In this document: one piece after another, positions 23,476-35,251 of the stretch
Layout of the letters: every line of letters starts with the position of its first letter
Position numbering within the stretch: the stretch's first letter is position 1
Source: an uncultured Pelagibacteraceae bacterium
GTDB lineage: Bacteria; Pseudomonadota; Alphaproteobacteria; Pelagibacterales; Pelagibacteraceae
Assembly: GCA_902543535.1 (NCBI GenBank)
Contig: CACBYG010000003.1
Location: 1 to 64,000, forward strand
Length of the DNA stretch: 64,000 nucleotides
Direction: 5' to 3'
Translations under genes and position numbers: made by a program
The notes under the pieces: generated by a model
Told to the model about the DNA's origin: nothing
The model's input: the letters and a program-made list of their open reading frames with translations, nothing else
Database searches by the model: none

Positions 23476-25242
23476 ATGCCAAAATTATACACAGGTGCAG
23501 AAATTGTTTTTAAATGCCTTGAAGATCAGAAGGTAGAACATATTTTTGGATATCCTGGAGGAGCGGTTTTACCAATTTATGATGAGCTTAAAAATCACAC
23601 ATCTATTAAACATATATTAGTTAGACATGAACAAGGTGCCGGTCATGCAGCTGAGGGATATGCAAGATCTTCAGGTAAGCCTGGAGTTGTTTTAGTTACG
23701 TCTGGACCTGGAGCTACTAATGTTGTTACTGCGTTAACAGATGCATATATGGACTCGGTTCCTTTGGTTTGTATTTCTGGCCAAGTTCCAACACATTTAA
23801 TAGGAACTGATGCATTTCAAGAATGTGATACCACCGGTATTACTAGGCCCTGCACAAAACATAATTGGTTAGTAAAAGATATAAATGATTTGTCAGAAAT
23901 AATGCACGAAGCATTTAAAGTTGCAACCACAGGAAGGCCAGGTCCTGTTTTAGTTGATATTCCAAAAGATATTCAATTTGCAAAAACCAAATACAAAAAA
24001 CCAAAAAAGGAAAAAAAATTAAATGGAAAATCAAATAACAAATTTTCTCAAAAACAAATAGATCAACTAATTGATTTATTAAAAAATGCAAAAAAACCAG
24101 TTATTTATAGTGGTGGCGGAGTAATTAATTCAGGCCCTAAGGCAAGTGATGTATTAAGAGAGTTTGTAGAATTAACAGGATTTCCAATCACTTCCACACT
24201 TCAGGGTTTAGGTGCATATCCTGGTGATGACAATCAATTTCTTGGAATGTTAGGCATGCATGGAACTTATGAAGCAAACAATGCTATGCATGATTGCGAT
24301 CTTTTAATAAACATTGGTGCAAGATTTGATGATCGTATCACTGGAAAAATAGATGAATTTTCGCCAAATTCAAAAAAAGTCCATATTGATATAGATCCTT
24401 CCTCTATAAATAAAATTATAAAAGTTGATCTTGCTATAGTGGGTGATGTTACGAAAGTAATTGGCAAAGTAAATAAAACAATATTGAAGAAAAAAAATGG
24501 CCATAGCAAATCTAATAAATCAAATATTGCTAAATGGTGGGAACAAATACAAAAATGGAGAGGTAAAGACTCCCTTAATTTTGTTAACAGTAATGATAGT
24601 ATCAAGCCTCAACATGCAGTTCAAAGATTGTATGAGTTAACAAAAGACAAAGATACTTATGTAACAACTGAAGTCGGTCAGCATCAAATGTGGGCAGCTC
24701 AACATTACAAATTTAATAAACCAAATAGATGGATGACATCTGGGGGTTTAGGCACAATGGGTTATGGATTACCAGCAGCAGTAGGTGTGCAAATTGCGCA
24801 CCCTGAAAAGTTAGTAGTTGATATTGCTGGTGAAGCTTCTGTATTAATGACAATGCAAGAAATGTCCACTGCGGTTCAATACAACTTACCAATTAAAATT
24901 TTTATTTTGAATAATCAGTACATGGGAATGGTAAGACAATGGCAAGAGCTTTTACATGAAAAAAACTACTCAGAGAGTTACTCTGCAGCACTTCCTGATT
25001 TTTTAAAAATGGCTGAAGCATATGGCTGTAAGGGAATTAAAGCAGAAAACCCTTTTGAGTTAGATGAGAAAATTAAAGAAATGATAGATTATAAAGGTCC
25101 AGTTATTTTTGATTGTCATGTCGATCCTAATGAAAATTGTTTCCCAATGATACCTTCAGGAAAACCTCACAACCAGATGATCTTAGGACCCAATGATCAG
25201 GATGATAATAAAATCAAGGGTAAAGGCAAAGCTTTAGTTTAA
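23476..25242 (+). CDS. ilvB: Acetolactate synthase large subunit
   Basis: This enzyme makes acetolactate or acetohydroxybutyrate for valine, leucine and isoleucine. The protein is 588 aa with the usual three domains: HEQGAGHAAEGYARSSG with the catalytic Glu near residue 57, TSGPGATN, then ARFDDRITGKID in the middle domain. In the ThDP/Mg motif the sequence is GEAS (DIAGEASVLM) where alphaproteobacterial enzymes normally have GDAS, a conservative Asp-to-Glu change at a metal ligand. The NN partner (LNNQYMGMV) is normal. It is followed by ilvH after 5 bp and then ilvC, so these are one operon. Confidence 0.95.
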   Translation: MPKLYTGAEIVFKCLEDQKVEHIFGYPGGAVLPIYDELKNHTSIKHILVRHEQGAGHAAEGYARSSGKPGVVLVTSGPGATNVVTALTDAYMDSVPLVCISGQVPTHLIGTDAFQECDTTGITRPCTKHNWLVKDINDLSEIMHEAFKVATTGRPGPVLVDIPKDIQFAKTKYKKPKKEKKLNGKSNNKFSQKQIDQLIDLLKNAKKPVIYSGGGVINSGPKASDVLREFVELTGFPITSTLQGLGAYPGDDNQFLGMLGMHGTYEANNAMHDCDLLINIGARFDDRITGKIDEFSPNSKKVHIDIDPSSINKIIKVDLAIVGDVTKVIGKVNKTILKKKNGHSKSNKSNIAKWWEQIQKWRGKDSLNFVNSNDSIKPQHAVQRLYELTKDKDTYVTTEVGQHQMWAAQHYKFNKPNRWMTSGGLGTMGYGLPAAVGVQIAHPEKLVVDIAGEASVLMTMQEMSTAVQYNLPIKIFILNNQYMGMVRQWQELLHEKNYSESYSAALPDFLKMAEAYGCKGIKAENPFELDEKIKEMIDYKGPVIFDCHVDPNENCFPMIPSGKPHNQMILGPNDQDDNKIKGKGKALV

Positions 25243-25247
25243 TTATA

Positions 25248-25796
25248 ATGCCAAAATCAAAATCAGCTTATAGTGTTCCGACTAAAAAAGAGAAATCCGA
25301 TACATATATATTTGTAGTTTGGGTTGATAATGAGGCTGGTGTACTTGCAAGAGTAGTGGGATTATTTTCTGGTCGGGGATACAATATTGAGTCTTTAGCA
25401 GTAGCAGAAGTAGATGCGGTAAAAAACATTTCTAGAATTACAATCGTTACGACAGGTACGCCTCAAGTGATTGATCAAATCAAACTTCAATTAGCTAAAT
25501 TAGTGCCTGTGCATAAAGTTGCAGAATTTAAAAGAGAAGATAAAAATGTAATATTTAAAGAAATGGCATTATTTAAAATTATTGGAAAAAAAAAGAAAAT
25601 GGAAAAATGTTTAAATGCTTGTAAAAAATTTGATTTAGTTATTTTAGATGAAACTAAAACATCTAAAGTTATTCAAATAACAGCACTTAGAAGAGAAATT
25701 GATAAAATTAGTAAAAAATTAAAACCTTGGGGACTTATTAGCGCTTCTAGAACCGGGGCTGTTGCGATGACAAGAGGTGCCAAAATATTTAATTAA
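25248..25796 (+). CDS. ilvH: Acetolactate synthase small (regulatory) subunit
   Basis: The protein is 182 aa. An N-terminal ACT domain (VWVDNEAGVLARVVGLFSGRGYNIESLAV) is followed by the ALS small-subunit C-terminal domain (REIDKISKKLKPWGLISASRTGAVAMTRG). It activates IlvB and confers valine feedback inhibition. It lies between ilvB and ilvC. Confidence 0.95.
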   Translation: MPKSKSAYSVPTKKEKSDTYIFVVWVDNEAGVLARVVGLFSGRGYNIESLAVAEVDAVKNISRITIVTTGTPQVIDQIKLQLAKLVPVHKVAEFKREDKNVIFKEMALFKIIGKKKKMEKCLNACKKFDLVILDETKTSKVIQITALRREIDKISKKLKPWGLISASRTGAVAMTRGAKIFN

Positions 25797-26837
<1,041 letters not shown>

Positions 26838-26848
26838 ATTTTGATAAC

Positions 26849-26862
26849 GACCCAAAAGGGTC
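26849..26862 (+). terminator. Weak hairpin after ilvC
   Basis: GACCC-aaaa-GGGTC forms a 5-bp stem with a 4-nt loop, 12 bp after the ilvC stop. Only a broken A/T-rich tail follows and there is no clean T run, so it may be a weak terminator or an RNA 3'-end stabiliser. Confidence 0.4.
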
Positions 26863-26892
26863 TCAAAATATACACGAAATTTAACATTTATT

Positions 26893-26920
26893 TTGCAATC
26901 TCACTTATAGATTGTAATAT
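26893..26920 (+). promoter_or_regulatory. Possible sigma-70 promoter for leuA
   Basis: TTGCAA (26893-26898) is followed after 16 bp by TAATAT (26915-26920), about 22 bp before the leuA ATG. Such boxes are easy to find in AT-rich DNA, so this rests mainly on position between the ilvC hairpin and leuA. Confidence 0.3.
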
Positions 26921-26942
26921 GAATTTTCTATAAAATTTAGTT

Positions 26943-28514
26943 ATGAGCATTAAAGATAGAGTTATAATTTTTGATACCACTATGCGAGATGGTGAACAAT
27001 CACCAGGTGCATCAATGAGTTTGGAAGAAAAAATCCAAATTGCAAGAGTATTTGATGAATTAGGAATAGACATTATTGAAGCGGGCTTTCCTATTGCGTC
27101 ACCAGGAGATTTCGAAGCAGTAACAGAAGTTAGTAAAATTTTAAAAAAATCTATTCCTGCAGGATTATCTAGACATTCTAAGAAGGACATAGACAGAGCT
27201 TATGAAGCTTTAAAACATGCTCCAAGATTTAGAATCCATACATTTATCTCAACTAGTCCTCTTCATATGAAACATAAATTAAATATGTCTCCAGAAGACG
27301 TTTATGAGTCAATTGGGCAGCACGTAGCCTATGCCAGAAAATTTACTGATGATGTTGAATGGTCTTGTGAGGATGGCACAAGAACAGATATAGATTTTAT
27401 GTGCAAGACAGTAGAACTTGCAATTAAAAATGGAGCAACAACAATAAATATCCCTGATACAGTTGGTTATACTATTCCATCAGAGTTTACAAAAATTATT
27501 GAAACTTTATTAAATAAAGTTCCAAATATAGATAAGGCTATTTTATCTACTCACTGCCATAATGATTTGGGTTTAGCAGTTGCAAACTCTCTAGCAGGAG
27601 TTCAGGCTGGTGCAAGACAAATTGAATGTACAATAAATGGTCTGGGAGAAAGAGCTGGTAATGCAGCACTAGAAGAAGTTGTGATGGCTATCAAAACAAG
27701 ACCAGATTTAATGCCGTATGAAACAGGAATTAATACAACACTTCTAAGTAAAGCTTCTAAGATTGTGTCTAATGCAACAGGTTTTCCGGTACAATATAAT
27801 AAAGCAATTGTTGGAAAAAACGCTTTTGCTCATGAAGCAGGTATCCATCAAGATGGTATGCTTAAAAATAGACAAACTTATGAAATTATGACACCTGAAA
27901 GTGTTGGTGTTAAACAAACCTCATTAGTAATGGGCAAACATTCTGGTAGACATGCATTTAAGGATAAATTAAATAGTTTAGGTTATCCAGATTTAACTGA
28001 TGACATAGTTGGTAATGCTTTTGCTAAGTTTAAAGTTCTAGCAGATAAGAAAAAACATGTTTATGATGAAGATATTATTGCACTTATAGATGATAGCCTA
28101 ATTATTGATAACAAAGTTAATGCAATTAGTCTTAAATCTTTAAAAGTTTTTGCTGGAACTGGCGAACCCCAAAAAGCTGAAATGACTTTAGATGTTTATG
28201 GTGAAGTTAAAAAAGCATCAGAAACTGGAGATGGTCCAGTTGATGCAATTTTTAAATGTATTAAAACACTATTCCCACATGATGTTAATTTACAGTTGTA
28301 TCAAGTGCATGCCGTAACTGAGGGAACTGATGCTCAAGCTACAGTAAGTGTCAAAATTGAGGAAAAAGGAAAAACTACAGTTGGGCAGGCTGCAGATACA
28401 GATACACTAGTAGCATCAGCAAATGCTTATATTAATTCATTAAATAAAATGATTATTAAACGTGATAAAACAGCTCCAATGGAGCAAGAAAGTCAAAAGG
28501 TAAGAGGTATATAG
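26943..28514 (+). CDS. leuA: 2-isopropylmalate synthase
   Basis: LeuA condenses acetyl-CoA with 2-ketoisovalerate, the first step of leucine synthesis. The TIM barrel has FDTTMRDGEQSPG at the N-terminus, STHCHNDLGLAVANSLAGVQAG with the metal-binding HxH pair, and NGLGERAGNAALEEV. The C-terminal regulatory domain (about 400-510) is present and would bind leucine. The 523-aa length is normal. mreB begins directly after the stop with no gap. Confidence 0.96.
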   Translation: MSIKDRVIIFDTTMRDGEQSPGASMSLEEKIQIARVFDELGIDIIEAGFPIASPGDFEAVTEVSKILKKSIPAGLSRHSKKDIDRAYEALKHAPRFRIHTFISTSPLHMKHKLNMSPEDVYESIGQHVAYARKFTDDVEWSCEDGTRTDIDFMCKTVELAIKNGATTINIPDTVGYTIPSEFTKIIETLLNKVPNIDKAILSTHCHNDLGLAVANSLAGVQAGARQIECTINGLGERAGNAALEEVVMAIKTRPDLMPYETGINTTLLSKASKIVSNATGFPVQYNKAIVGKNAFAHEAGIHQDGMLKNRQTYEIMTPESVGVKQTSLVMGKHSGRHAFKDKLNSLGYPDLTDDIVGNAFAKFKVLADKKKHVYDEDIIALIDDSLIIDNKVNAISLKSLKVFAGTGEPQKAEMTLDVYGEVKKASETGDGPVDAIFKCIKTLFPHDVNLQLYQVHAVTEGTDAQATVSVKIEEKGKTTVGQAADTDTLVASANAYINSLNKMIIKRDKTAPMEQESQKVRGI

Positions 28515-29549
<1,035 letters not shown>

Positions 29550-29554
29550 AAAAG

Positions 29555-30403
29555 ATGGCTACAGGCAGAGACGATTTTGTAATTGCCTTAAGATCAGCTT
29601 TTTTAAAAAAAAAAGATAAACAAAAATTTTCATTATTTAGTCTAATTTTATTATCAATAATTGTAATTATTTTAAGTAACATAAATTTCAAACCTATTCA
29701 GCTTGTAAAGATTGGCATTAATGAAATTATTTATAGATCTTCATATCTAGTTTCGAGGCCTGAGAATTATATTGAGAAATTAAATCTTAAGATCAAAAAT
29801 CATTTAAATATTATTGAAAATCTTGAAGATGTAAAATCAGAATTAGAAAATCTAAAACAAGAAAAAATAACAAACAACTTTTTAAAATCAGAAAATGAAA
29901 AATTGAGAAATCTGATTAATGAAAATATAAATTCTGATGAAATATTGGCAAAAGTTTTAATTGATCGAGAAAGTCCTTTCCTAAAATCTATTATTTTGAA
30001 TAAAGGAACAAAAGATAATGTAAAAATGGGGATGGCCGTAATTGATAATGTTTATCTTGTAGGTCAAATAATAGAGGTTAATTACTCAAATTCTAGAGCA
30101 TTATTGCTGTCTGATCTTAATAGCAAAATACCTTCAGTTTTAGTTCCACAGAATATTCAAGCAGTAGTTTCAGGTACTGGTAAGGATTACGGAATAATTG
30201 AACATACTAAAGATGATATTGGTGAAGATTTAAATAAAATAGAGTCAATAATTTATACTTCAGGCCTTGGAGGTCTTTTTAAACCTGGGATACCTATTGG
30301 AAGAATTTACAAAGATTTAGAAAATAAGGTAGATTTTTATTCTGATTTTACACAATTAGACTTTATTAAAATAACTTCATTTAATATTGGAGATAAAAAT
30401 TAA
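29555..30403 (+). CDS. mreC: Rod-shape-determining protein MreC
   Basis: The protein is 282 aa. One membrane anchor (LFSLILLSIIVIILSNI) is followed by a coiled coil (about 75-120, LEDVKSELENLKQEK) and the beta-rich periplasmic domain (VLIDRESPFLKSIILNKG). It scaffolds the elongasome in the periplasm. Its stop overlaps the mreD start by one base (TAATG). Confidence 0.93.
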   Translation: MATGRDDFVIALRSAFLKKKDKQKFSLFSLILLSIIVIILSNINFKPIQLVKIGINEIIYRSSYLVSRPENYIEKLNLKIKNHLNIIENLEDVKSELENLKQEKITNNFLKSENEKLRNLINENINSDEILAKVLIDRESPFLKSIILNKGTKDNVKMGMAVIDNVYLVGQIIEVNYSNSRALLLSDLNSKIPSVLVPQNIQAVVSGTGKDYGIIEHTKDDIGEDLNKIESIIYTSGLGGLFKPGIPIGRIYKDLENKVDFYSDFTQLDFIKITSFNIGDKN

Positions 30404-30921
30404 TGTCATCTCTTAACAAAAGTACTTTTTTTAGAGTATTCTTATCTTACTTACCGTTAGTAATTTTATTTATTTCTGTATTTAATGAGTTTGATTTTAA
30501 TTATCTAAAAATTGAAAATTTTTCTTTTAATTTTGTTTACATTCTAATTTTTTATTGGACTTTAAGAAATCCTGATAGTCTAGGATATTTTTCTATATTT
30601 TTGGCAGGAATTATAAATGATGTTGTCATAGGTATTCCTATAGGAATTAGTAGCTTATGTTATTTAATTTTATGCGCAGTCACAGCATATATAAGAAATA
30701 TTACCTTAAGCCCAAACTTTGTAAAAGACTGGTTTTCTTTTTTATTTACAATGATCTTAATAAATTCGATTCAAGTAATAATATTGGATTTAATATTTTT
30801 ATTAGAAATTAAGTATATGAGTTATGTAGTTAACACAGGATTTACATTTTTGTTTTATCCAATATTTTTTGTAATTTTTAACATTCTAAGTCAAACAATT
30901 TCACAAAAGAAAAATGATTAA
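30403..30921 (+). CDS. mreD: Rod-shape-determining protein MreD
   Basis: The protein is 172 aa with about five membrane segments. FAGIINDVVIGIPIG-type residues match the conserved MreD region with an Asp in the third helix. It overlaps mreC by 1 bp and PBP2 by 8 bp. The identity rests on hydrophobic pattern and operon position. Confidence 0.85.
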   Translation: MSSLNKSTFFRVFLSYLPLVILFISVFNEFDFNYLKIENFSFNFVYILIFYWTLRNPDSLGYFSIFLAGIINDVVIGIPIGISSLCYLILCAVTAYIRNITLSPNFVKDWFSFLFTMILINSIQVIILDLIFLLEIKYMSYVVNTGFTFLFYPIFFVIFNILSQTISQKKND

Positions 30922-32818
30922 AGAAAATTTGGGAATTAGAAAAGCAGATGTAATTAACAGAAGAATGTTTGTTATTGGAGCTGCAAAAATAGTTGTATTT
31001 GTAGGAATTGTTGCTCGACTTTTTTCGCTACAAATAAATGAAAATAAAAAATATCTTACTCTTTCAGATAAAAATAGAATTAGAGAATGGAAACTGCCAC
31101 CCACAAGAGGTAACATTGTTGATTATTTTGGGAATATAATTGCAGGAAATTTAAAAGTTTACCAATTACACATTATACCAGAGCAAGTAGAAAATTTTAA
31201 CTATCTTTTAGTAAGATTAAAAACACTTTTAAATTTAAGTGAGAAAAAGATTCAGAAAATTGTAAGTTTAAAAAACAAATTAAAACCTTGGGACAGTATA
31301 ATTGTATCTGAGAATTTAAGTTGGAGCGAATTTTTAAAAGTTAATAATTATTTATATGATTTAGTTGGGGCAAAGCCTGTAATGACAATTTCTAGAAATT
31401 ATCCATTTAGTGAAATTTATACTCATGTTTTAGGTTATGTGAGTCAACCAAATGAAGAAGAAATACTAGAAAATGAAATAGTAAAAGAAAGATTTGTACC
31501 TGGTATGAAAATTGGAAAATTAGGACTAGAAAAAACACTTGAAAAACAACTAATTGGAACCAATGCAATTCAAAGATATGAAGTCAATGCTTATGGCAAA
31601 AGAATAAATCAACTCGAATATCAAAAAGGACAACAAGGGAGCAAAATAAGATTAACTGTAGATACAGAAGTTCAAAAACTTTCTGCTAAATTACTCTCAA
31701 ATAAAGCAGGATCAATAAGTGTTATGGATATTTATACAGGTGATATTATAGCAATGTATTCATCACCCTCTTATAATCCAAACTTATTTTTGTTTGGTAT
31801 TAGCCAAGATGAATGGCAACTAATTAGAAATAATCCATTAAAACCTTTAATTAACAAAACTCTTTCAGGGCTTTATTCTCCAGGATCAACTATAAAGCCC
31901 ATAGTCGCCCTTTCTGCTTTGGAAAATAATATTATCAATACAAATTTCAAAGTTAAATGCACGGGTAAAACAGAATTATATGGTCAGACTTTTCATTGTT
32001 GGAAGGAAAAAGGACATGGTTTTGTAAGTTTAAAAAATGCAATGAAACAGTCTTGTGATACTTATTTTTATGAAATTGCAAGATTATTAGGAGTTGATCG
32101 ATTAAATGTTACAGCCAAAAAATTTGGTTTAGGTAAAAAAGTACTAGGAGAATATTTTGATAATGAAAAAAAAGGCTTATTCCCAAACACTAGTTGGAAA
32201 AAAAATAATCTGGGAAAAGGATGGGTGTTAGGTGAGACATTAATTACAGGAATTGGACAAGGATACACTCAAACTACACCTCTACAATTATGTTTAATGA
32301 CTGCCCAAATTGCAAATGGTGGATATAAAATTAAACCAAAAATTATAGTAAATGATGATCCGTTAAGTTTAGAAGAGGCAAAAAACTCAATGGAACTTCA
32401 GTCGTTGCAAAAACCCAACATGAGATTATTTAAGAATCCAAAAAATATTAAAATAGTTCAAGAAGCAATGTTTAGTTCTACAAATGAGCAATATGGAACG
32501 TCTTACAGATCCAGAATTGATGATCCAAAATATCAATTTGCAGGTAAAACTGGAACTGCTCAAGTAAAAAGAATAAGTAAAAGAGAAAGAGAACTTGATC
32601 TAAAATTAGAACAAATACCTTATAAGGATAGAGATCATGCACTTTATGTTGCTTATGGTCCATATAAAAATCCAAGATATGCATTAAGTATTATTGTTGA
32701 ACACGGTGGTTCAGGTAGTAAAGCTGCTGCTCCGATGGCAAAAGAATTGTTTAAATTAATAATTGATAGGGACGAACTTAGAGACAAGCAATCTAACTTC
32801 GAAAATATAAATATCTAA
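30914..32818 (+). CDS. mrdA: Penicillin-binding protein 2 (elongasome transpeptidase)
   Basis: The protein is 634 aa. One N-terminal membrane segment (20-38) is followed by the pedestal domain (RIREWKLPPTRGNIVDYFGN) and the transpeptidase domain. The active-site motif is SPGSTIKP with Ser325 and Lys328, the second motif is SCDTYF and the third is KTGTAQ. It crosslinks peptidoglycan during side-wall growth together with RodA, encoded directly after it with a one-base overlap. Confidence 0.95.
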   Translation: MIKENLGIRKADVINRRMFVIGAAKIVVFVGIVARLFSLQINENKKYLTLSDKNRIREWKLPPTRGNIVDYFGNIIAGNLKVYQLHIIPEQVENFNYLLVRLKTLLNLSEKKIQKIVSLKNKLKPWDSIIVSENLSWSEFLKVNNYLYDLVGAKPVMTISRNYPFSEIYTHVLGYVSQPNEEEILENEIVKERFVPGMKIGKLGLEKTLEKQLIGTNAIQRYEVNAYGKRINQLEYQKGQQGSKIRLTVDTEVQKLSAKLLSNKAGSISVMDIYTGDIIAMYSSPSYNPNLFLFGISQDEWQLIRNNPLKPLINKTLSGLYSPGSTIKPIVALSALENNIINTNFKVKCTGKTELYGQTFHCWKEKGHGFVSLKNAMKQSCDTYFYEIARLLGVDRLNVTAKKFGLGKKVLGEYFDNEKKGLFPNTSWKKNNLGKGWVLGETLITGIGQGYTQTTPLQLCLMTAQIANGGYKIKPKIIVNDDPLSLEEAKNSMELQSLQKPNMRLFKNPKNIKIVQEAMFSSTNEQYGTSYRSRIDDPKYQFAGKTGTAQVKRISKRERELDLKLEQIPYKDRDHALYVAYGPYKNPRYALSIIVEHGGSGSKAAAPMAKELFKLIIDRDELRDKQSNFENINI

Positions 32819-33942
32819 TGTATCAAAGAAATAAATTAAATTCAGAACTTTCATTTTTTCAAAAAATTAAAGAAATAGATTATACATTGTTGATTTGTAT
32901 TATTTTATTATCAATAATAAGCTTACTAGTGATGTACTCTACAGATGGCGGAGAAATACTTTATCATACCAAAAGTCATTTTAGTAAATTAGTAGTTTTC
33001 TTTCCTATGATGTTATTCATTGCATTTTTCAACATTAGACATTGGCATACTTTTGCATATGTATTTTACTTCCTAATTATTCTTTTATTATTGTATGTTT
33101 CGTTTTTTGGTTTAAAAGCATCCGGCTCAAAAAGATGGATGGATATGTATTTATTTGTACTTCAGCCATCTGAGTTAATGAAAATTGGTATTATTCTATG
33201 TCTTGCAAAATACTATCATCGAATAAAAATTGAAAATGTAAATACTCTAACAAGTATCATTTTGGTTTTATCAATTATAACAATACCAATTATATTTGTT
33301 ATCTCTCAACCTGATCTTGGAACATCAGTATTAATTGCTTTGAGTGGTTTAATAATTTTGTGGTTAGGTGGAGTGAGGGTCAAATATTTTGTCTATTCAC
33401 TTATAACTTTCCTAATATCCCTTCCTTTTATAATATCTTTTTTAAAACCTTATCAAAAACTAAGAATATTAACGTTTTTAGATCCAGACAGAGATCCTCT
33501 TGGGGCAGGCTATCAAATTATTCAATCTAAAATTGCTATAGGATCTGGTGGGCTAGATGGAAAGGGATTTTTAAAAGGTACGCAAAGTTATCTAGATTTT
33601 TTACCAGAAAAACATACTGACTTTATTTTTACTTTATTTTCTGAGGAATTTGGTTTTATCGGATCTATTGGTCTTTTAATTCTTTACACAATAATAATAT
33701 TAAGAATTATTCGTATTGGAGCTATATCAAGAAGTAATTTTTCTAAATTATTCTGCTTTGGTTTTGCTTTTTCAATTTTTATTTATATCTTTGTAAACTT
33801 ATCAATGGTTTTAGGCTTACTTCCTATAGTTGGTTCCCCACTGCCCATTATGTCGTATGGGGGCTCTTCAATGTTAGCTACTATGATAGGCTTTGGTATT
33901 GTTTTAAGTGCCAAAATTAATCATAAACAAATAATTGCCTAG
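32818..33942 (+). CDS. rodA: Peptidoglycan glycosyltransferase RodA
   Basis: The protein is 374 aa with about ten membrane segments of the SEDS family. Typical blocks are LQPSELMKIGIILCLAKY, ISQPDLGTSVLIAL, FLDPDRDPLGAGYQIIQSKIAIGSGG in pieces, and GSPLPIMSYGGSSMLA near the end. The Asp required for glycosyltransferase activity lies in the extracytoplasmic loop EKHTDFIFTLFSEEFGF. It is the last gene of the mre operon. Confidence 0.95.
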   Translation: MYQRNKLNSELSFFQKIKEIDYTLLICIILLSIISLLVMYSTDGGEILYHTKSHFSKLVVFFPMMLFIAFFNIRHWHTFAYVFYFLIILLLLYVSFFGLKASGSKRWMDMYLFVLQPSELMKIGIILCLAKYYHRIKIENVNTLTSIILVLSIITIPIIFVISQPDLGTSVLIALSGLIILWLGGVRVKYFVYSLITFLISLPFIISFLKPYQKLRILTFLDPDRDPLGAGYQIIQSKIAIGSGGLDGKGFLKGTQSYLDFLPEKHTDFIFTLFSEEFGFIGSIGLLILYTIIILRIIRIGAISRSNFSKLFCFGFAFSIFIYIFVNLSMVLGLLPIVGSPLPIMSYGGSSMLATMIGFGIVLSAKINHKQIIA

Positions 33943-34009
33943 TAAGATATATTTCAAACAAGCATAATTTGTCACTCTCAAAAAATATTTTTTGATTGTA
34001 TAAAGAAAT

Positions 34010-35251
34010 ATGAGTAAGAATATTAAAATTGGAATAGTAGGTGCCGGCATCCAAGGTGTTTCCAATGCTTTATTTTTGCAAAAAAAAGGGTTTAATGTAA
34101 GTATTTTTGACAGAGATAATCCTGGAGCGCAAGCTGCATCTTATGGAAACGCAGGACATTTTTCTCCATACGCTTCAGTTCCAATTAATAGACCCGATGT
34201 ATTAACAGATGTGCCTGCAATGCTTATGAGTTCATCTGGTCCATTAGCATTAAAATGGAACTATGTTCCAAAAATGATCCCATGGTTTTTAAAATTTATT
34301 ATGAACTCAACAACTGATAAAATGATGCATACAGCAAAAAATATGCATCAAATTTTAGACTTGGCTTTACCAGCATATGATGAATTGTTTGATGAAATAG
34401 ATTTAGAAGGTTTAGTTGAGAACAAAGGAATTTTATATATTTGGAATGATCAGAATTTAAAAAGTCGAGAGCTTGAAATTAATGTTAGAGAAGAGCTAGG
34501 AGTAAAGCAGCAATTAGTTAACAAAGCTGAAATTCATGACTTAGAACCACACATTAAACCTATTTATCATGCAGGAGTTTATTATCCATATGCAAGACAT
34601 GCTCGTAATCCAAAAAAAATACTTCTAAAATTATTTGATTTATTTTTAAAAAAAGGAGGAAAATTTAACAAAGTTAATATCAAAGATATTAATTTTGATG
34701 AGGAAAAACCTATTTTTAAAACCGAAAGTCAAAGTTATATTTTTGATAAGGCAGTAATTGCATGTGGTGCATTTTCAAAAAAATTGACTGACAACTTTGG
34801 AGAAAAAATACCATTGGATACTGAAAGAGGATATCACGTTCATTTTAAAAATTGTGATCATTTACTGAGCAGACCGGTAATATTTTCAAATCGAGGTTTT
34901 GGAATAACACCAATGGAACAAGGTTTAAGAGTAGTAGGAACCGTTGAATTTGGAGGTTTAGATAATCCTTTATCAAAATCAAGAGTAAAAAATTTAATTA
35001 ACAATGCAAAATATATGCTTGGAGATCTACCTGAACATGAAGATGAATGGTTAGGTTTTAGACCAACACTCCCAGACTTTTTGCCAGTTATGGGTCCATC
35101 TAAAAATTACAAAAATATATATTATTGTTTTGGACACCATCATTTGGGATGGACTTTAGGTCCAATATCTGGGAAGATTGTTTCAGGTATGATTGCTAAC
35201 GAAAATACTAATTTAGATTTAAAACCATATAGTTCTCTTAGATTTAATTAA
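34010..35251 (+). CDS. dadA: FAD-dependent D-amino-acid dehydrogenase-like oxidoreductase
   Basis: The protein is 413 aa. The FAD-binding GAGIQGVSNA motif is near residue 11, with SYGNAGHFSPYA typical for DadA-like enzymes and a C-terminal GHHHLGWTLGPISGK segment contacting flavin. DadA-type proteins oxidise D-amino acids to 2-oxo acids and pass electrons to the respiratory chain. The next genes (EamA transporter, 2-hydroxyacid dehydrogenase) follow with no gap, which fits amino-acid catabolism. The precise substrate cannot be read from the sequence. Confidence 0.85.
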   Translation: MSKNIKIGIVGAGIQGVSNALFLQKKGFNVSIFDRDNPGAQAASYGNAGHFSPYASVPINRPDVLTDVPAMLMSSSGPLALKWNYVPKMIPWFLKFIMNSTTDKMMHTAKNMHQILDLALPAYDELFDEIDLEGLVENKGILYIWNDQNLKSRELEINVREELGVKQQLVNKAEIHDLEPHIKPIYHAGVYYPYARHARNPKKILLKLFDLFLKKGGKFNKVNIKDINFDEEKPIFKTESQSYIFDKAVIACGAFSKKLTDNFGEKIPLDTERGYHVHFKNCDHLLSRPVIFSNRGFGITPMEQGLRVVGTVEFGGLDNPLSKSRVKNLINNAKYMLGDLPEHEDEWLGFRPTLPDFLPVMGPSKNYKNIYYCFGHHHLGWTLGPISGKIVSGMIANENTNLDLKPYSSLRFN

